Positions 62,901 to 64,000 of a stretch of 64,000 bases of DNA are shown one piece after another. The position numbers and the translations under genes are program-made. This stretch comes from Prunella strophiata. Lineage: Eukaryota; Chordata; Aves; Passeriformes; Prunellidae. Numbering within the stretch: the first letter of the stretch is position 1; every line of letters begins with the position of its first letter. Where the stretch lies: assembly GCA_036583965.1 (NCBI GenBank), contig JAZBQD010000015.1, forward strand, positions 69,542,330 through 69,606,329, given 5' to 3'. Under the pieces are notes generated by a model. The model was given only the letters and a program-made list of their open reading frames with translations. It was not told where the DNA came from and did not search any database.

Positions 62901-64000
62901 AGTTTTAATGCTTATATGACATCTCAAACCTACAGAAAATAAAAATTCACTCTCAAAGTTTGCTCTTGCATAACTCACAGATAGAAGTTCTGCCTCCACT
63001 GTCAAGTGATTTCTCTCCTTTCAGTTTTCATGGTTAATAGACCTCTCCCTGTCAAAGTTCCCATCTATATTTTATTCAACCTTCTTGTATTTTAAGTCTC
63101 TTTAATATTATAGGCAAACTTATTCCTCATCCGGAAAAGTAAAAATAAGTTTCCTTCTTCCATTTTTCCCAAAACTGTATTGCTATAGTTTCATATGCAA
63201 CTCTTATTCTAAATAATTGTATCTTTATAAACAACAACAACAAAAAAAAAAAAATTGTGGGATATTCCTTTTTGGGGAAATACATTTGTTATCTCAGACA
63301 GTTTCATATTTTTGTTTATTACTCAACTCAGAGCAAGCCAGCCATAATTCTGAAAATTAATAAATAATTAATTCTAAAATAATTCTAATAATAAATAATT
63401 CTAAAAAGAAGGTCAGCATTTCATTATGGTTTTCAAAATCCTTAATTTCTTGAAGCCTGTTGTATTTTAAAATCCAAAATCCAAACCAAAAGCAAACTCT
63501 AACAATTAAATCTCATTCATATGTAAACTTCCTGCTGGGTTCTATGAGCTAGGTTCACCCACCCTTCCCTTTGAAAGTAGACAGTCTTCCAGATGTTATG
63601 GAAGTGTTATGTATAAACCTTGTTTTACATGGCATTTTTTCTTAATCAGAGTCCTATAACATATTTAAATAAGTTGCATCCTACTGAAAATAGTTCAGCT
63701 GTCTCTGATCCTATTACTTCAGATCAATCTATAGCCATTTCTAATGCACATATGTGCTCATATATATAAACAAGAAAATTGTGTATGATTTCATTAGGCG
63801 AAAACAGAGGTAAATCTCCATTCATAACAAAGTCAGACCTGTGAGGATTTATTTCCTCATCACTTTCACCAACCCTTCAAAAACAGCAGAATTAGAACTA
63901 ATATACTCACACACATTAGAAGTAATACACACACACACATTTTTTTACAAACATAAGTAAATAAAAAAATTACATACCTCCTGTTCAGACACACATCTGC
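10759..64000 (-). CDS. ABCA13: ABCA13 (ABC subfamily A member 13), 3' part of gene, 15 exons, partial at both ends
   Basis: Full-size ABC-A transporters have two transmembrane domains (TMD), each with a large extracellular loop, and two nucleotide-binding domains (NBD). They move lipids across membranes using ATP. The exons read from high to low coordinates give the distal second extracellular loop, TMD2 and most of NBD2, about 627 codons with no stop and matching phases at all 14 junctions. Exon coordinates: 64000-63978, 62345-62227, 61269-61182, 54790-54682, 44762-44708, 44085-43908, 41300-41185, 36814-36658, 35724-35471, 35207-35015, 33704-33595, 23623-23473, 16015-15881, 13500-13397, 10851-10759. 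I choose ABCA13 over its sister ABCA12 from recalled mammalian sequence: [22 protein letters not shown] and [16 protein letters not shown] match ABCA13 better. Both termini lie outside the window. The intact frame and splice sites argue for a functional gene. ABCA13 function is poorly defined; lipid transport is inferred from the family. Confidence 0.93.
10852..13396 (-). other. ABCA13 intron
   Basis: 2545 bases between the Walker B exon and the MEECEALC exon. It holds short C-runs near 11605 and 11923 and a TA repeat near 12769-12783. No coding or repeat family was recognised. Confidence 0.85.
13397..13500 (-). CDS. ABCA13: ABCA13 exon, NBD2 Walker B, D-loop and H-loop
   Basis: A 104-base exon, phase 0 in and phase 2 out, with a ttcctgtag acceptor and a gtaaca donor. 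Joined to the previous exon it reads [20 protein letters not shown], which holds the Walker B aspartate, the catalytic glutamate and the D-loop. It ends AAVLTSH, the switch histidine. All catalytic residues are present. Alignment to recalled mammalian ABCA13 is nearly gap-free. Confidence 0.97.
13501..15880 (-). other. ABCA13 intron
   Basis: 2380 bases. An AT-rich stretch of TATA-type simple sequence lies at about 13720-13850. Nothing else was recognised. Confidence 0.85.
15881..16015 (-). CDS. ABCA13: ABCA13 exon, NBD2 ABC signature motif (variant)
   Basis: A 135-base exon, phase 0 in and out, with a gcaaaccacag acceptor and a gtgagt donor. It encodes [20 protein letters not shown], then [20 protein letters not shown] and QILLL, the beta strand entering Walker B. 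The signature loop reads Y-S-A-G-T where the ABC-A consensus and recalled mammalian ABCA13 have Y-S-G-G-T/N. The change is a clear GCT codon and the surroundings are conserved, so it is not a frame artefact. Confidence 0.96.
16016..23472 (-). other. ABCA13 intron
   Basis: 7457 bases of AT-rich intron. The only structured element seen is the A/AAAC-rich tract at 22401-22475. Open frames of 60-119 codons lack family resemblance and are treated as chance. Confidence 0.8.
22401..22475. repeat. A-rich (AAAC)n low-complexity tract
   Basis: About 75 bases made only of A with interspersed C (aaac units), including a run of about 26 A's. It resembles a retroposon tail, but no body was recognised on its 5' side. 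Confidence 0.9.
23473..23623 (-). CDS. ABCA13: ABCA13 exon, NBD2 Q-loop
   Basis: A 151-base exon, phase 2 in and phase 0 out, with a tttaaacag acceptor and a gtaact donor. It encodes [20 protein letters not shown], then [20 protein letters not shown] and [16 protein letters not shown] contains the Q-loop glutamine that senses the gamma-phosphate site and couples to the membrane domain. [13 protein letters not shown] is the ABCA13-like form of this helix. It is isolated between introns of about 10.0 and 7.5 kb. Confidence 0.97.
25813..25842. repeat. Poly(A) run, 30 bases
   Basis: An uninterrupted A30 tract after accaggagag. A short frame ending in poly-lysine codons here is an artefact. Confidence 0.9.
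29953..29982. repeat. Poly(T) run, 30 bases
   Basis: An uninterrupted T30 tract followed by gggtggtggt. It could be the reverse-complemented tail of a retroposon, but no body was identified. Confidence 0.9.
30617..30840 (+). mobile_element. CR1 LINE 3' fragment, antisense to ABCA13
   Basis: Reads ggttagattagatgttagga, a diverged CR1 3' coding/UTR body, then ggtcccttccaacccaaatc and ends in the CR1 terminal atgattctgtgaa. These are diagnostic of avian CR1. It is 5'-truncated to about 220 bases. Confidence 0.9.
33595..33704 (-). CDS. ABCA13: ABCA13 exon, NBD2 Walker A
   Basis: A 110-base exon, phase 0 in and phase 2 out, with a gatag acceptor and a gtaaat donor. It encodes [20 protein letters not shown], then [25 protein letters not shown] is a complete Walker A P-loop with the phosphate-binding lysine and serine. 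The acceptor is preceded by a purine-containing stretch (cgatatctctgatag), a weaker pyrimidine tract than most other exons here. Confidence 0.96.
33705..35014 (-). other. ABCA13 intron
   Basis: 1310 bases. A 24-base-period micro-duplication of tgaatatgctatatt lies at 34543-34557 and 34567-34581. Nothing else was recognised. Confidence 0.85.
35015..35207 (-). CDS. ABCA13: ABCA13 exon, linker and start of NBD2
   Basis: A 193-base exon, phase 2 in and phase 0 out, with a ctgttgtag acceptor and a gtaaag donor. It begins [20 protein letters not shown], the acidic linker between TMD2 and NBD2. It continues [20 protein letters not shown], the adenine-stacking region and first beta strands of the NBD, and ends ISLGIPRGE just before Walker A. 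The internal Met of MDSPSED opens a long frame but is not a translation start. Confidence 0.95.
35471..35724 (-). CDS. ABCA13: ABCA13 exon, last TMD2 helices
   Basis: A 254-base exon, phase 0 in and phase 2 out, with a gtttgt donor. It contains [37 protein letters not shown] and a leucine-rich final helix ([16 protein letters not shown]). The last helix leads into the cytosol before NBD2. I place the acceptor after taatacag, giving SFQNIYN, because the length then matches the recalled mammalian peptide and a pyrimidine tract precedes it. A second in-frame acceptor, gttttcag, lies 9 bases downstream and would start at 35715. Confidence 0.94.
35725..36657 (-). other. ABCA13 intron
   Basis: 933 bases, with a perfect 12-bp hairpin at 36225-36260 and a TA/TG microsatellite near 36575-36620. 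Confidence 0.85.
36225..36260. repeat. Perfect 12-bp inverted repeat
   Basis: AATGCACTGTAT (36225-36236) and ATACAGTGCATT (36249-36260) are exact reverse complements separated by a 12-base loop. A chance or regulatory fold-back; no terminator or known RNA family is implied. Confidence 0.85.
36658..36814 (-). CDS. ABCA13: ABCA13 exon, TMD2 ([12 protein letters not shown] to LLAIISK)
   Basis: A 157-base exon, phase 2 in and phase 0 out, with a tttcag acceptor and a gtcagt donor. It encodes [20 protein letters not shown], then [20 protein letters not shown], then [20 protein letters not shown] and SS--AFI-Y---NF--G are hallmark ABC-A TMD motifs. It holds the end of one helix and a complete further one. 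Confidence 0.96.
37896..37952. repeat. 12-bp direct repeats flanking a 10-bp hairpin
   Basis: ACTAAACTAAGT occurs at 37896-37907 and 37941-37952. Between them AAAGTCATTT (37912-37921) and AAATGACTTT (37926-37935) form a perfect hairpin with a 4-base loop. The layout resembles a tiny palindromic insertion between direct repeats or a replication template switch. Confidence 0.8.
39157..39179. repeat. 9-bp perfect hairpin
   Basis: CAGTGCCAG and CTGGCACTG separated by gataa. It is GC-rich relative to its intron context. Function unknown. Confidence 0.7.
40143..40326 (+). repeat. Unclassified dispersed repeat pair, copy 1
   Basis: Contains cctagggcttctgtctttat, catggtctattacagaagct and a cccctcaactgacacaa end, each matched in the same order at 42447-42609 with roughly 80% identity by eye and small gaps. 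The matching stops sharply on both sides. The family is not recognised. Confidence 0.75.
40431..40659. repeat. T/G-only low-complexity tract, about 230 bases
   Basis: Almost exclusively T and G on the plus strand (TTTTG, GGTTTTT and GTTTGT units, with only scattered C and A). The overlapping open frames, one of 143 codons, are simple-sequence artefacts. The ABCA13 transcript carries the A/C-rich complement. Confidence 0.9.
41185..41300 (-). CDS. ABCA13: ABCA13 exon, TMD2 membrane helices
   Basis: A 116-base exon, phase 0 in and phase 2 out, with a tttttag acceptor and a gtatgt donor. It starts [20 protein letters not shown] and ends [12 protein letters not shown] plus GG. Two hydrophobic segments flank a short polar FTFRKN turn, matching the ABC-A helix pair of TMD2. 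A longer open frame runs past the donor into intron; the conserved FGYATLPW junction shows where the real boundary lies. Confidence 0.96.
42447..42609 (+). repeat. Unclassified dispersed repeat pair, copy 2
   Basis: Partner of 40143-40326 in the same orientation, about 2.3 kb away on the other side of the exon at 41185-41300. It lacks a roughly 14-base segment near the start of copy 1. That exon itself is not duplicated. Confidence 0.75.
43265..43445 (-). mobile_element. CR1 LINE 3' fragment
   Basis: Reverse complement of a CR1 3' end: tcatagaatct, a diverged gttggaaaggaccttaagaa block, caaccattaatccagcactg and the cctccagggatggtgactcc block are diagnostic. It is 5'-truncated and in the same orientation as ABCA13. 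Confidence 0.9.
43908..44085 (-). CDS. ABCA13: ABCA13 exon, TMD2 membrane helix
   Basis: A 178-base exon, phase 2 in and phase 0 out, with a ttacctag acceptor and a gtatgt donor. It encodes [20 protein letters not shown] followed by [20 protein letters not shown], then [19 protein letters not shown]. The hydrophobic part is the second TMD2 helix. The charged stretch around [10 protein letters not shown] is the conserved cytosolic coupling element of ABC-A proteins. Confidence 0.96.
44086..44707 (-). other. ABCA13 intron
   Basis: 622 bases, holding a CR1 3' fragment at 44212-44300. Confidence 0.9.
44212..44300 (-). mobile_element. CR1 LINE 3' end fragment
   Basis: cacagaatggtttgggttgg followed by aagggatcttaaagat and gcaatgagcagggacac, the reverse complement of the classic avian CR1 terminus. 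Only about 90 bases remain. It ends about 125 bases from the exon E acceptor at 44085. Confidence 0.9.
44708..44762 (-). CDS. ABCA13: ABCA13 small exon joining the loop to TMD2
   Basis: A 55-base micro-exon found by looking for the peptide missing between the exons at 54682 and 44085, whose phases (1 out, 2 in) did not join. It has a gttttttgcag-type acceptor and a gtgagc donor. It reads [17 protein letters not shown] after the shared glycine codon, phase 1 in and phase 2 out, and restores the frame. I recall mammalian ABCA13 with ITLYSHPYGGALL here. Confidence 0.95.
45563..46143 (+). mobile_element. Solo LTR, avian endogenous retrovirus (antisense to ABCA13)
   Basis: About 580 bases matching a very common avian LTR from memory. 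It starts tgtgctggttttgtgctgga and contains gataacacagggatgttt, gggacagctgaccctgactg, gtgaatgaattccttgtttt, an attaaa polyadenylation signal at about 46027 followed by ctgcctttatctcaacccat, and ends at ttaaaccatgaca. The usual TATA-like box after catcatgctcag appears changed to gaatgtaacat. No internal retroviral genes flank it, so it is a solo LTR. The TG...CA ends are present; flanking bases ccagc and tcaac are at best a degraded target duplication. Confidence 0.85.
46889..47425 (-). mobile_element. CR1 LINE fragment with 3' end of reverse-transcriptase ORF
   Basis: On the minus strand a frame at 47419-47165 reads [24 protein letters not shown] sequence (observed [20 protein letters not shown]) and [19 protein letters not shown]. 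These are the C-terminal RT blocks of CR1 ORF2, followed by the CR1 3' UTR ending near 46889. It is 5'-truncated and degenerate. Confidence 0.9.
49250..49268. repeat. Poly(C) run, 19 bases
   Basis: An uninterrupted C19 preceded by tctttccct and followed by gcc. On the ABCA13 transcript strand this is a G19 run, which can form quadruplex structure. It is also a typical sequencing trouble spot. Confidence 0.9.
54682..54790 (-). CDS. ABCA13: ABCA13 exon, extracellular loop 2 ([12 protein letters not shown] block)
   Basis: A 109-base exon, phase 0 in and phase 1 out, with a tttcttccag acceptor and a gtaata donor. It starts [20 protein letters not shown], a highly conserved ABC-A motif just before the membrane re-entry of the second extracellular loop. 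It ends VDWRQY plus one base of the next glycine codon. The following intron is about 9.9 kb. Confidence 0.95.
54791..61181 (-). other. ABCA13 intron
   Basis: 6391 bases. The main element is a 1.3-kb CR1 copy (56537-57815). An A-run lies at about 59856-59872. No exon was recognised; flanking exon phases join directly (0 to 0), so none is needed. Confidence 0.85.
56537..57815 (-). mobile_element. CR1 LINE, longest copy, degenerate reverse-transcriptase ORF
   Basis: Minus-strand frames broken by shifts still show RT blocks: [20 protein letters not shown] (57816-57547 frame), [20 protein letters not shown] (57587-57390 frame), and [19 protein letters not shown] with [13 protein letters not shown] (56925-56644 frame). 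The 3' end at about 56537 reads, in reverse complement, the CR1 gttggacttggtgatgttaa block and a diverged terminus. It is in the same orientation as ABCA13 and dead by frameshifts. Confidence 0.93.
61182..61269 (-). CDS. ABCA13: ABCA13 exon, extracellular loop 2 (RYGGWSFGG segment)
   Basis: An 88-base exon, phase 2 in and phase 0 out, with a tactatcag acceptor and a gtaaga donor. The peptide starts (R)[14 protein letters not shown], like the RYGG-FS-FG block I recall from ABCA12/ABCA13, and holds a fourth sequon, NST. It ends SQPLAK, directly before the VWYN block of the next exon. Confidence 0.92.
61270..62226 (-). other. ABCA13 intron
   Basis: 957 bases. No repeat or coding signal was recognised. 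Flanking phases (2 out, 2 in) join cleanly. Confidence 0.85.
62227..62345 (-). CDS. ABCA13: ABCA13 exon, extracellular loop 2 with glycosylation sequons
   Basis: A 119-base exon, phase 0 in and phase 2 out, with a ttttttcag acceptor and a gtaacc donor. It begins [12 protein letters not shown] and ends [11 protein letters not shown]. Three N-glycosylation sequons are visible (NTS, NLS, NIT), as expected for the lumenal/extracellular loop between the first and second helices of TMD2. The final AG joins the A of the next exon to make Arg. Confidence 0.88.
62346..63977 (-). other. ABCA13 intron
   Basis: 1632 bases, AT-rich. It includes an aataattct-type AT repeat at about 63355-63407, an A-run near 63241 and a short CA repeat near 63925-63940. 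No coding signal was recognised. Confidence 0.8.
63978..64000 (-). CDS. ABCA13: ABCA13 exon (3' end only; extracellular loop 2)
   Basis: Only the last 23 bases of this exon are in the window. They read RCVSEQE in the one frame that joins the next exon without stops, followed by a good donor, gtatgt. The other two frames give a stop or break the next exon. The cysteine fits the disulfide-rich large extracellular loop of TMD2. It is too short to recognise alone; the support is phase 0 compatibility with the exon at 62345. Confidence 0.65.

Overview
This window is vertebrate nuclear DNA, almost certainly from a bird and probably a passerine. The signs are truncated CR1 LINE copies ending in the usual avian 3' consensus, two solo LTRs that resemble avian endogenous-retrovirus (ERVL-type) LTRs, long A/T homopolymers, and small exons spread through AT-rich introns. 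I found no bacterial genes, operons, CRISPR arrays or tRNA/rRNA genes. The species call is inference.

One protein-coding gene accounts for all the coding signal. It is the 3' part of a full-size ABC-A transporter on the minus strand, which I identify as ABCA13 from remembered family sequence. Fifteen exons lie between position 64000 and position 10759. Every junction has AG acceptor and GT donor dinucleotides, every reading phase is compatible with the next, and there is no internal stop across about 627 codons. They encode, in order: the end of the second large extracellular loop (64000-44708, with four N-glycosylation sequons), the remaining membrane segments of the second transmembrane domain (44085-35471), and nearly all of nucleotide-binding domain 2 (35207-10759: Walker A, Q-loop, signature motif, Walker B, D-loop and H-loop). 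The N-terminal bulk of this very large protein lies beyond 64000. The last exons, encoding the regulatory C-terminal tail, were not found in 1-10758 and probably lie below position 1.

The rest is intron. Main contents: a solo LTR at about 4985-5892; a near-identical 345-bp direct duplication at 3554/4164 beside a GGGAAGAAAAA array; a CR1 3' end at 30617-30840; a T/G-only tract at 40431-40659; a diverged dispersed pair at 40143/42447; CR1 fragments at 43265, 44212, 46889 and 56537-57815; a second solo LTR at 45563-46143; and a C19 run at 49250. Short open frames elsewhere are chance, low-complexity or repeat-derived.

No previously undescribed system was evident. The points most worth checking are the altered ABC signature motif of NBD2 (YSAGT where the family has YSGGT), the possible assembly duplication at 3.2-4.5 kb, a tandem splice acceptor at 35724/35715, and several compact perfect hairpins in introns.
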